The notes: generated by a model from the sequence alone, not told the origin. 5,393 nt of DNA from an uncultured Elusimicrobia bacterium (GCA_937916125.1 CALGGE010000076.1:1-5393), one strand, 5' to 3'. Shown: positions 1 through 5,277, counted from the first letter of the stretch. Numbers and translations: made by a program.

Positions 1-5
1 ACGAC

Positions 6-35
6 GAGATGCTTCGACAAGCTCAGCATGACAGA
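6..35. repeat. Short hairpin-forming intergenic motif
   Basis: This GC-richer patch contains ATGCT at 9-13 and its inverse AGCAT at 25-29. An alternative smaller hairpin pairs GCTT (11-14) with AAGC (19-22) around CGAC. The wording 'CTTCGACAAGCTCAGCATGAC' style resembles an intergenic repeat that I recall from unrelated AT-rich and Bacteroidota-like genomes; this is from memory and unverified. Only one copy is seen here. It sits directly against the tandem CAGTTGAA array, and the window edge may cut it off from more repeat sequence. Confidence 0.4.
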
Positions 36-39
36 ACGA

Positions 40-71
40 CAGTTGAACAGTTGAACAGTTGAACAGTTGAT
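40..71. repeat. Tandem CAGTTGAA repeat
   Basis: Three exact 8-bp copies of CAGTTGAA (40-47, 48-55, 56-63) are followed by a fourth copy with seven of eight matching bases (64-71). The array then runs into AACGGCAGTT. The same words (GTTGAA, AACGGC, AACGAC) build the longer patches at 3550-3729 and 5278-5393, so the three patches look like members of one intergenic repeat family. There are no unique spacers, so it is not a CRISPR array. Confidence 0.8.
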
Positions 72-162
72 AACGGCAGTTTTGTTTCTCCTTTTGTTAT
101 TTTGTTGATTATATATATTTTACAAAAATAATTTAAAAAATTAGAACTATACTTCCAAAAAG

Positions 163-191
163 TTGATTTTTTTATATTTTTTAGATATAAT
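163..191 (+). promoter_or_regulatory. Sigma-70-type promoter of the AAA/DUF4143 ATPase
   Basis: TTGATT at 163-168 and a perfect TATAAT at 186-191 are separated by exactly 17 bases. Transcription would start near 198, leaving a leader of about 50 bases before the ATG at 249. Upstream is A/T-rich sequence that could act as an UP element. The -10 box overlaps the first of two 9-bp direct repeats, AATATTCAA (189-197 and 199-207), set one helical turn apart, which could bind a regulator. Confidence 0.65.
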
Positions 192-248
192 ATTCAAAAA
201 TATTCAATGTCAAATAAAACAATTTTTAAATAAAAGAGGTTTATTTTT

Positions 249-1445
249 ATGATAAACAGACAACAATATCTTGATAAATTAATAGCACTTAAAGACAAAC
301 AAATAATAAAAGCCGTTACCGGTATAAGGAGATGCGGAAAATCCACTCTTTTTGAAATATATCAAGATTATTTATTAAAAAACGGTATAAAAAAAGAACA
401 GATAATAAGCATTAATTTTGAAGATCCCGATTTCTTGGAATTGTCGGATTGGAAAAAGCTTTACGATTACATAAACAAAAAACTTATTAAATCAAAGAAA
501 AATTATGTTTTTATAGACGAGGTTCAAAATGTTAAAGATTTTCAAAAAGCCGTTGACGGTTTATTTATCAAAAAAAATGTAGATGTTTATATTACAGGTT
601 CAAACTCAAACTTACTGTCCGGAGAATGGGCGACATTGCTTTCAGGAAGATATATTGAAATATCAATGCTACCTCTATCTTTTAAAGAATATATATCCGC
701 ATTAACTAAAGATTATTATTTACCGGATAGCTACAACAAATATTTAAAAAACAGCTCTTTTCCTTACACATTACAATTAAACAATAACGAACAAATAATA
801 AGAGATTATTTAAGAGGAATATACAACACAATAATATTAAAAGATGTTGTTGAAAGAAAAAAGATAGCGGATGTAAGTATGTTGGAAAGTGTTATAAGGT
901 TTATGTTCGATAACATAGGTAATGTTTGTTCCATAAAAAAAATAAGCGATACAATGACATCCGCCGGGAGAAAAGTATCTACTCATACAATAGAAAATTA
1001 TTTATCCGCTCTTTCAGACAGTTATATTCTATATAAAGTAGGCAGATATGATATCAAAGGTAAACAATATTTAACTACCGGTGATAAATATTATTTATGT
1101 GATGTTGCTTTTAGGTTTCTTATTTTAGGAAACAAAGATATAGATACAGGAAGATTACTTGAAAATATTGTATATTTGGAACTTATAAGAAGAGGGTATG
1201 AAGTTTATATAGGAAAAATAGATAACAATGAAGTTGATTTTATAACCGTAAAAGACGGAGACACTACCTATTTTCAGGTAGCCGAAACGGTAAAAGATAA
1301 AAAAACTTTAGACAGGGAATTAAAGCCTCTTGAAAAAATAGCGGACCATAATCAAAAGTTTTTGCTTACATTGGATAATCAAGTGCCTATAAGTCATAAC
1401 GGAATTAAACAATTGTATGTTTTAAATTGGTTGTTAGATATTTAA
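249..1445 (+). CDS. AAA family ATPase with C-terminal DUF4143 domain
   Basis: The 398-residue protein has the two-part layout of the AAA_14/DUF4143 family. The N-terminal ATPase carries Walker A GIRRCGKS (residues 25-32, K31), Walker B YVFIDE (86-91, D90/E91) and a sensor-like ITGSNS (115-120) followed by LLSGR (130-134). The C-terminal part has the spaced residues of a PD-(D/E)xK-like fold: LLEN (E305), NEVDF (D330) and FQVAE (Q343, E346). Length is typical for the family. The start is supported by AGAGGT at 235-240, eight bases before the ATG, and by an upstream promoter. The gene is a single unit; its 3' neighbours run the other way. The cellular role of these proteins is not established. 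They are often multicopy in AT-rich bacteria and have been proposed to act in mobile-element or nucleic-acid-related processes, which I cannot test here. No signal peptide or membrane segment is visible. The family call is secure; the function is open. Confidence 0.93.
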   Translation: MINRQQYLDKLIALKDKQIIKAVTGIRRCGKSTLFEIYQDYLLKNGIKKEQIISINFEDPDFLELSDWKKLYDYINKKLIKSKKNYVFIDEVQNVKDFQKAVDGLFIKKNVDVYITGSNSNLLSGEWATLLSGRYIEISMLPLSFKEYISALTKDYYLPDSYNKYLKNSSFPYTLQLNNNEQIIRDYLRGIYNTIILKDVVERKKIADVSMLESVIRFMFDNIGNVCSIKKISDTMTSAGRKVSTHTIENYLSALSDSYILYKVGRYDIKGKQYLTTGDKYYLCDVAFRFLILGNKDIDTGRLLENIVYLELIRRGYEVYIGKIDNNEVDFITVKDGDTTYFQVAETVKDKKTLDRELKPLEKIADHNQKFLLTLDNQVPISHNGIKQLYVLNWLLDI

Positions 1446-1466
1446 AGATTCAATTTTATTGAGTTT

Positions 1467-1559
1467 TTATAGTTGTTTTAAAACATTATTAAATTTTAAA
1501 AACTTTTTATTTTCTGTTGTTTGGTTGTCTGTGCTTACTCTAATGTAACCATAAATCAT
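1467..1559 (-). pseudogene. Serine recombinase (resolvase/invertase) N-terminal remnant
   Basis: Reading from the ATG at 1559-1557, the product begins MIYGYIRVSTDNQTTENKKF, the characteristic N-terminus of resolvase/invertase serine recombinases. The catalytic serine would be S9 in the conserved YIRVST motif, and the DNQ...EN continuation is also typical. After about residue 20 the match stops (LKFNNVLKQL) and a stop follows at residue 31, whereas intact family members have roughly 180 residues or more. A good binding site, GGAG, lies eight bases upstream of the ATG, so the original translation start is preserved. No further recombinase sequence is visible downstream, where the DNA runs into the 3' end of the convergent ATPase gene, so the remainder was deleted rather than frameshifted. 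It implies that a resolvase-carrying mobile element once sat here. Translation of the 30-residue peptide is possible, but it would lack the rest of the catalytic domain and all of the DNA-binding domain. Confidence 0.8.
1475..1513 (+). terminator. Possible intrinsic terminator after the ATPase
   Basis: GTTTTAAAA (1475-1483) can pair with TTTTAAAAAC (1494-1503) with one bulged base around a 10-base loop, followed by TTTTTATTTT (1504-1513). It lies 30 bases after the ATPase stop. The stem is entirely A/T apart from one G-C pair, so it would be weak. It also lies inside the recombinase remnant on the other strand. Confidence 0.35.
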
Positions 1560-1584
1560 TTTTAAACTCCTTTTTAATTTATGG
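1549..1584. repeat. 8-bp inverted repeat around the recombinase start
   Basis: CCATAAAT (1549-1556) and ATTTATGG (1577-1584) are exact inverse copies flanking 20 bases. In the minus-strand transcript the loop holds the GGAG ribosome binding site and ends with the recombinase ATG. It could be an RNA hairpin affecting translation, or half of a recombinase binding site of the kind found upstream of resolvase genes; neither can be proved here. Confidence 0.5.
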
Positions 1585-1605
1585 TATAAAATAATTGTAT
1601 TGATA

Positions 1606-2190
1606 TTATTTCTTGAATATGGAAAGAATCAACTGTAAGGTGAAGTTATTTTTCTGATTTTCTAAAAGTTCTTTAGTTAAATTTGTTTTATAAAACTTTA
1701 ATTCTGTTTCTTCATTAAATTTTGAACCTACCATTCCTGAAAAAGAATTTTTACAATTTTTTTCATTAACTTCTTTAGGTAATTTTTTATTGAATAATGT
1801 AATTAGAAAACCATCTATTGAACACGGATTAGACACTATTATAATAGGATTTCTATTTGCAGAATTATATTCTTGTTGTAAATCTTTATCTTTTGTATTC
1901 GAAGAAAACTCATCACTATACCAAACTTTAGACAACGAACTTCTAATTTCTTCAGATAAAGGTTTTACTTCATCAAATATTGCATACACTTTATCATAGT
2001 TAGAACTACTTTTAATTGCTCTTGCTAAAATTGAATTTGAATGCCCGCCTGTAACATCTGAAAAATTAATATGTATGTTATTTTCATTTGGTTTATACAA
2101 TTGTTCTAAAAAATTTAAAAATACCTTTTCTCTTTTTCCCTCAAGAGAAACAAAGACTGTCGTTTTTTGTTTCCTTTTCTTTTTTACCAT
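1606..2190 (-). CDS. RloB-family protein (Toprim-like putative effector)
   Basis: The 194-residue product fits the RloB family. It has a lysine/arginine-rich start followed by VFVSLEGKRE (E17, the first acidic position of a Toprim-like fold), a central VYAIFDE strand (D73/E74), and the family hallmark SNPC at residues 120-123. Canonical RloB proteins read roughly SNPCFExW; here the continuation is SNPCSIDGF, so the usual glutamate is absent and D126 may substitute. I chose the ATG at 2190 over a GTG nine bases upstream: the ATG shares its A with the ATPase stop (TGATG), and GAGG lies about eight bases before it. The gene is co-transcribed and translationally coupled with the upstream ATPase. 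In comparable ATPase-plus-Toprim pairs (AbiL, PARIS) the small protein is the toxic or nucleolytic effector released or activated by the ATPase; that role is inferred here. Family length is usually about 200 residues, so it looks complete. Confidence 0.85.
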   Translation of the reverse strand: MVKKKRKQKTTVFVSLEGKREKVFLNFLEQLYKPNENNIHINFSDVTGGHSNSILARAIKSSSNYDKVYAIFDEVKPLSEEIRSSLSKVWYSDEFSSNTKDKDLQQEYNSANRNPIIIVSNPCSIDGFLITLFNKKLPKEVNEKNCKNSFSGMVGSKFNEETELKFYKTNLTKELLENQKNNFTLQLILSIFKK

Positions 2191-3362
2191 CAGAACCACC
2201 TCAAATTCGCTACCGCACCATAAGCCCCGGCTAAATATTTGTTACAGAAATTGTCGTCATTTCTAACACCTTCAACTTCATCCAATCTGTAAAGTTCGGT
2301 TGATAATTTTTCATTTTTTTCAACTAAATATATTTGTGTTTTTGTTCTGTCTTCCAATAACCAAGGTAAATGTGTTGAAAATATTAACTGTGCATTATTT
2401 TTATTGATCTCTTTATTAGCAAATAAATTATTAATTATGTTTTTTATTAAATAAGGGTGAATACTTGATTCTATTTCATCACAAATTGCAATACCACCGG
2501 TTTCTATTATAGTTAACAGTTTATTTAATAGAAACACTATCTTTTGTGTTCCGTCTGATTCTAAATCAAAAGGTAATGAAAAATTTCCACTTTTAGTTTT
2601 ATGACTAAGTAACAATATCTTTTTAGTTTCTGATTCCAAAGGATTTTCTTTTCTCGGTTGTTGAATTGTTGTCCAAGAAAAACCGTCAAAACCCAAATCA
2701 AAATTTTTCATTATTTTACCGATTTTGTTTAATCTTTCCTCTTGAATTTCGACAGGAACTGTTTTGAAATTATAACTATAATTTATTATTTCTTTCACTC
2801 CTATACCGGCTAAGTGTCCGGTATTTAACAAAAAAGAAAATAATGTAGAATTTGTTCTTTCTTCAAATCTTTTCCTGTCTGTATCATTTAATTTTTTTTC
2901 AAATTTCCAACCTAAAAAATTAACTTTATCTTTTTCTCTGGTAATTTCATAAATGGTAGAAAAAGCTCTTTTGTTGTGTATTCCTAAATATTCATAACAA
3001 ATATTACCGCTATTCATTTCTAACTTATATTTATATTCTTTATTGTTTGTTTCAAATATAATTTCAAAAACAGTGTTTTCATTTTTGGTAGTAATAAACG
3101 GTAAAAAAACAAAAATAGGATTATTAGCAGAAAATATAGAATATGAATTTTGAGCTATTATTAAACAATCCGCCAAAGCTTTTAAAACATTACTTTTACC
3201 GGCACTATTGTTTCCTATTATTGCTATTATCGAGTTCAAATTATTACCGCATTTTGTTTGAAAAGAAGAATCATCTAACATATCTTTCGGTAAAATTTCA
3301 AAAGATATAGTTTGTTTTTCTTTTATACTATTGTAATTAGAAACACTAAAACTTTTAATCAT
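2190..3362 (-). CDS. RloA-like AAA/OLD-type ATPase, partner of RloB
   Basis: This 390-residue ABC-like ATPase matches the AAA_15/AAA_21 group. It starts MIKSFSVSNYNSIKE, the usual 'N-terminal strand then F-S' opening, followed by Walker A GNNSAGKS (50-57), an ABC-type signature ESDGTQK (268-274), Walker B IAICDEIESS (291-300, D295/E296) with IHP after it, and the switch histidine in FSTH (H331). The C-terminus has the VEKN...LYRLDE...YLAGAYGA pattern that recurs in RloA-like ATPases paired with RloB. No frameshift is seen and length is normal. It is the first gene of a two-gene operon with a strong promoter just upstream, and its TGA overlaps the partner's ATG by one base. AGG about nine bases before the ATG is a modest binding site. 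Such ATPases act as phage-trigger sensors that hold or activate the effector in related defence systems; for this pair that is inference from domain architecture, not demonstrated. Confidence 0.9.
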   Translation of the reverse strand: MIKSFSVSNYNSIKEKQTISFEILPKDMLDDSSFQTKCGNNLNSIIAIIGNNSAGKSNVLKALADCLIIAQNSYSIFSANNPIFVFLPFITTKNENTVFEIIFETNNKEYKYKLEMNSGNICYEYLGIHNKRAFSTIYEITREKDKVNFLGWKFEKKLNDTDRKRFEERTNSTLFSFLLNTGHLAGIGVKEIINYSYNFKTVPVEIQEERLNKIGKIMKNFDLGFDGFSWTTIQQPRKENPLESETKKILLLSHKTKSGNFSLPFDLESDGTQKIVFLLNKLLTIIETGGIAICDEIESSIHPYLIKNIINNLFANKEINKNNAQLIFSTHLPWLLEDRTKTQIYLVEKNEKLSTELYRLDEVEGVRNDDNFCNKYLAGAYGAVANLRWF

Positions 3363-3396
3363 AATTTTACCTGTTTATTTTTTTGATTGTGCTGTA

Positions 3397-3425
3397 ATTA
3401 TACTATAATTTTGACAAAAAGTCAA
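3397..3425 (-). promoter_or_regulatory. Strong sigma-70-type promoter of the RloA-RloB operon
   Basis: On the minus strand TTGACT (3425-3420) and a perfect TATAAT (3402-3397) are separated by exactly 17 bases. Initiation near 3390 would give a leader of about 28 bases before the ATG at 3362. The -35 element lies within TTGACAAAAAGTCAA (3411-3425), a 5-bp inverted repeat, so a bound repressor would block polymerase. Confidence 0.8.
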
Positions 3426-3460
3426 TATTAATATCTGTTTTTAACAAATTTTTGTCAAAA
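3409..3460. repeat. 12-bp inverted repeat at the RloAB promoter, candidate operator
   Basis: TTTTGACAAAAA (3409-3420) and TTTTTGTCAAAA (3449-3460) are exact inverse copies, with centres 40 bases apart (about four helical turns). A smaller palindrome, ATATTAATAT (3425-3434), lies between them. The left arm overlaps the spacer and -35 of the promoter, and the right arm sits upstream of it. The arrangement suits a dimeric regulator bound on one face of the DNA, perhaps with looping. No regulator gene is visible in the window. Confidence 0.5.
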
Positions 3461-3549
3461 ACAACCATTAGTATATATTTTTCTATATTTGATTACTTTA
3501 CTATAAGCATAAATATTTTTTCCGAAGTTTGCCGGTTTCAAAACCCTAA

Positions 3550-3663
3550 ATGGTTGAATTTAAGTTGAACGGTTGAAGAGTTGACAACGACAGTTGAAAA
3601 GTTGAAAGGTTGAAGAGTTTAGAACGGCAATGTACAATGTATGATGTACAATGTACAATGAAC
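3550..3663. repeat. GTTGAA/TGTACAATG intergenic repeat patch, copy 1
   Basis: The left half is a degenerate series of GTTGAA words (for example GTTGAACGGTTGAAGAGTTG). The right half contains three ATGTACAATG-like units. Bases 3586-3663 are identical over 78 positions to 5316-5393, in the same orientation. The patch is clearly less A/T-rich than its surroundings and marks the boundary between the RloAB operon and the acyltransferase module. The remaining part of this 417-base gene-free stretch (3464-3549) shows nothing I can name. Confidence 0.9.
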
Positions 3664-3726
3664 GACAACTGCAACGACAACTGCAACGACAACGACAAAC
3701 GGCAACTACAACTACCAACAACGGCT
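3661..3726. repeat. AACGACAACTGC tandem low-complexity tract
   Basis: Two exact 12-bp copies of AACGACAACTGC (3661-3672 and 3673-3684) are followed by two AACGAC units (3685-3696) and then by a decaying AAC/ACT-rich run to AACGGCTG. The plus strand is almost free of T, a marked strand asymmetry. It follows copy 1 of the long repeat directly; whether it also follows copy 2 cannot be seen because the window ends there. Confidence 0.8.
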
Positions 3727-3779
3727 GAAAGAGAGAATATCCTAACGAGAAAGCATTATAAAAAATTAATCAATTAAAT

Positions 3780-4817
3780 TTATAAGCAATATTTTTTTAG
3801 AATCGGAATTTTTGAAAGCACATAAACGCTTGCAAAACTACAAAAAGCAACTACACAAAATACTATCGGTATTGTAAAAAAATAATTATCGTTTAAATAT
3901 AAAAAAATATTATTATATAAATTTAATTTTTTTGCAATTATCAAAAAGAAAGGATGTATCATATAAACACCTAATGTCAAATCAGATAATTTTAAAATTT
4001 TTTTATTTATGCATTGCACCTGTGCATATTTATTTTTTAAAAGCAAGAAAATACTTATGGCGGTAATAATCACAAATGGTGAAAAAGATTTAAGAAAAAA
4101 AGATTCTTTTCCGGGCGTTGAATATACGATTTCACCCGCAACCGTAAAACTTAAAGATACAAACAAGACAGAAATCAAAATTATTTTATTTTTAATTTCT
4201 ATATAATTATGTAAATAATAACCCAAAATAAAATATCCTATAAAAGACATCGGGAAAGTAAAATGTAATCTTGTATTTAAAATAAATTCAATAGCCTTGT
4301 CGGATTCAGGAATAATAAACCTTATGAACGGAACGATGCTTGATACTATAAACCATAATACAATTAAATAAAAAAGTAAATTTTTATCTTGTTTCTCGGT
4401 AATAGGTCTTAACAACGGGGTAATTAAATAAAGTACAGCTATCATAAATAAAAACCATTGATGATACCAACCAACAACAAAATGTTTTATAATGAAAATA
4501 AAATTAAAATTTTTTGTAGCACAACACTTTACGGAAGTATAAAACAATGACCAGACACAAAATATAATTATAATTCGCGGTATATATTTCTTACAAATAT
4601 TATTGATTGTGATTGCTTTTGACGGTTCCAAAAAAAGAGTTCCGCTTATCATTACAAAAATAGGAACACCCCATCTTACAAGTCCGTCCCAAAAACATGC
4701 ACTGTAATGATATACACCCTCTAAGCCATATTGAGAGGATGCGGTATGTAAACACACAACGGCTAATGCTGCAAATATTCTAAGAAAATCAAAATAAAAA
4801 ATTCGCTGATTTTTCAT
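3780..4817 (-). CDS. Integral-membrane acyltransferase, family 3 (WecH/OafA-like)
   Basis: The 345-residue protein is a typical Acyl_transf_3 membrane enzyme. It opens with FYFDFLRIFAALAVVCLH, carrying the family's conserved FDxLR (D10, R13) and first-helix histidine (H24). A VPIFVMISGTLF helix follows (51-62), then WFLFMIAVLYLITPLLRP (121-138) and a late GVYMIHPFF helix (283-291, H288). About ten hydrophobic segments spread over the whole length, and there is no separate soluble domain. Family members move acetyl or other acyl groups onto sugars of surface polysaccharides, O-antigen, peptidoglycan or secreted molecules; the opening resembles the WecH/YiaH branch. The acceptor here is unknown because no glycan-synthesis genes are nearby. 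The start is supported by GGAG eight bases upstream of the ATG. The gene is alone in its transcription unit and lies behind a long structured leader with a terminator, so its expression probably depends on readthrough. No clear terminator follows it, only an A/T hairpin with a T-run just after the stop. Confidence 0.92.
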   Translation of the reverse strand: MKNQRIFYFDFLRIFAALAVVCLHTASSQYGLEGVYHYSACFWDGLVRWGVPIFVMISGTLFLEPSKAITINNICKKYIPRIIIIFCVWSLFYTSVKCCATKNFNFIFIIKHFVVGWYHQWFLFMIAVLYLITPLLRPITEKQDKNLLFYLIVLWFIVSSIVPFIRFIIPESDKAIEFILNTRLHFTFPMSFIGYFILGYYLHNYIEIKNKIILISVLFVSLSFTVAGEIVYSTPGKESFFLKSFSPFVIITAISIFLLLKNKYAQVQCINKKILKLSDLTLGVYMIHPFFLIIAKKLNLYNNIFLYLNDNYFFTIPIVFCVVAFCSFASVYVLSKIPILKKYCL

Positions 4818-4883
4818 GGTTAAAACTCCAAAGTTAAATAATTGAATTTTTGGAATTGTTTAAACGGAAAGATTTTGTTAGGC

Positions 4884-4940
4884 AAAATAAAACGGCTGAA
4901 TTACTTATGAGAAAAGAAAGTGTCATAAATAAACAGCCGT
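4884..4940 (-). terminator. Strong intrinsic terminator in the acyltransferase leader
   Basis: In the minus-strand RNA, ACGGCUG (4940-4934) pairs perfectly with CAGCCGU (4898-4892). After a 1x2 internal loop, UUAUUUAUGA (4932-4923) pairs with UCAUAAGUAA (4910-4901), ten pairs including one U-G. The loop is 12 nt (4922-4911). UUUAUUUU (4891-4884) follows at once. It ends 67 bases before the acyltransferase ATG. The U-G pair would be a C-A mismatch in a plus-strand RNA and only the minus strand has the T-run, so the direction is clear. Confidence 0.85.
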
Positions 4941-5110
4941 GATTCAATTTTCCATAGGAAAATCGAATACTCGGAATAAAAATTGAGGTAATTAGTCTCA
5001 ATTAAATATTCCTATAACGACTGTTCTTGGCTTTCTTTTCCCTTTGCCTTAGCAAAAGCACATCCTTTCGGATTCCAAAAACAGAATATGAAGTTGTGTT
5101 TTACTGCAAC

Positions 5111-5142
5111 ATTTTAAAAGTAAAAATTTTTTACTTTAAAAT
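5111..5142 (-). other. A/U hairpin at the extreme 5' end of the leader RNA
   Basis: ATTTTAAAGTAAAAA (5142-5128) can pair with TTTTTACTTTTAAAAT (5126-5111), 15 pairs with one bulged base. It begins about two bases after the predicted transcription start. Such 5'-terminal hairpins often protect an RNA from decay. The palindrome could also bind a protein just downstream of the promoter. It is not followed by a T-run on either strand outside the stem, so I do not call it a terminator. Confidence 0.55.
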
Positions 5143-5150
5143 ATGTTATT

Positions 5151-5179
5151 ATTATACTTTATAAGTGTTGAAAAGGCAA
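5151..5179 (-). promoter_or_regulatory. Sigma-70-type promoter of the leader RNA and acyltransferase
   Basis: On the minus strand TTGCCT (5179-5174) and a perfect TATAAT (5156-5151) lie exactly 17 bases apart, giving a start near A5144. It sits 334 bases upstream of the acyltransferase ATG. No second promoter-like pair is obvious between the leader's terminator and the gene, so this appears to be the main promoter for both. Confidence 0.7.
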
Positions 5180-5182
5180 CTG

Positions 5183-5203
5183 AAAAATTGCATAGCGATT
5201 TTT
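5183..5203 (+). other. Short hairpin upstream of the leader promoter
   Basis: AAAAATTGC (5183-5191) pairs with GCGATTTTT (5195-5203) around ATA, nine pairs with one U-G in a plus-strand RNA. It could be a small terminator isolating the leader promoter from transcription arriving from outside the window. The T-run lies within the stem and no upstream plus-strand gene is visible, so the role is unclear. Confidence 0.35.
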
Positions 5204-5257
5204 GATTAAATATTAGATTTTTTGCAAAACCAAAAATACCTTAAACTTCTCAGCTAA

Positions 5258-5276
5258 AAATTTGTGAAGCAAATTT
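5258..5276. repeat. 7-bp perfect inverted repeat at the edge of the right repeat patch
   Basis: AAATTTG (5258-5264) and CAAATTT (5270-5276) are inverse copies around TGAAG. The repeat patch begins immediately after it. No T-run follows and no function is evident. Confidence 0.5.
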
Positions 5277-5277
5277 G

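Larger units (their letters stand above)
4884..5144 (-). ncRNA. Structured leader RNA with mutually exclusive folds (riboswitch/attenuator candidate)
   Basis: The transcript would begin near 5144. Reading 5' to 3' it contains an A/U hairpin (5142-5111); a small hairpin AUCC-GAAA-GGAU with a GNRA-type tetraloop (5073-5062); a CUUUUGC/GCAAAGG hairpin (5058-5041); and then a nested domain. In that domain GGGAAAAGAAAG (5042-5031) pairs with CUUUCUUUUCUC (4920-4909) over 12 bp, and AACAGUCGU (5025-5017) pairs with ACGGCUGUU (4940-4932) over 9 bp. The second helix closes a three-way junction of hairpin A (5012-4973, 6 and 7 bp around a U-rich internal loop) and hairpin B (4968-4942, 12 bp, 3-nt loop). 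The strand 4940-4932 is also the 5' arm of the terminator, so the junction fold blocks termination. G-U pairs in four helices favour the minus strand. I recognise no Rfam class; a free-standing small RNA is the alternative reading. Confidence 0.7.

Noticed and set aside
40..71. CRISPR-like repetition
   Set aside because: The units are 8 bp and contiguous without spacers, and no cas gene is present.
1790..1999. Plus-strand open frame of 69 codons
   Set aside because: It lies wholly inside the RloB gene on the other strand, lacks a binding site and shows no recognisable motif.
2191..2199. GTG start for RloB three codons upstream
   Set aside because: The ATG at 2190 has the correctly spaced GAGG and the typical stop/start overlap.
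2075..2266. Plus-strand open frame of 63 codons
   Set aside because: It overlaps the RloB start and the RloA end antisense; both of those genes have clear family motifs, so this is a shadow.
3651..3728. Plus-strand 25-codon frame rich in Gln/Arg/Thr
   Set aside because: It is a translation of the AACGAC tandem tract with no ribosome binding site; the composition reflects the repeat.
4009..4206. Plus-strand open frame of 65 codons
   Set aside because: It is antisense to the acyltransferase and has no supporting signal.
4877..4940. Integron attC site, prompted by GTTAGGC near a palindrome
   Set aside because: No matching RYYYAAC partner lies at the other end and no integrase gene is seen; the palindrome followed by a T-run is better explained as a terminator.
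5049..5063. Four-codon frame Met-Cys-Phe-Cys in the leader RNA, possibly a leader peptide
   Set aside because: Two cysteine codons in four are suggestive of attenuation control, but the purine run before the ATG has no proper spacing and the frame is too short to support.
4884..5144. tmRNA, RNase P RNA, SRP RNA or 6S RNA
   Set aside because: None of the conserved core motifs that I know for these RNAs is present, and the position just ahead of a gene with a competing terminator favours a leader.
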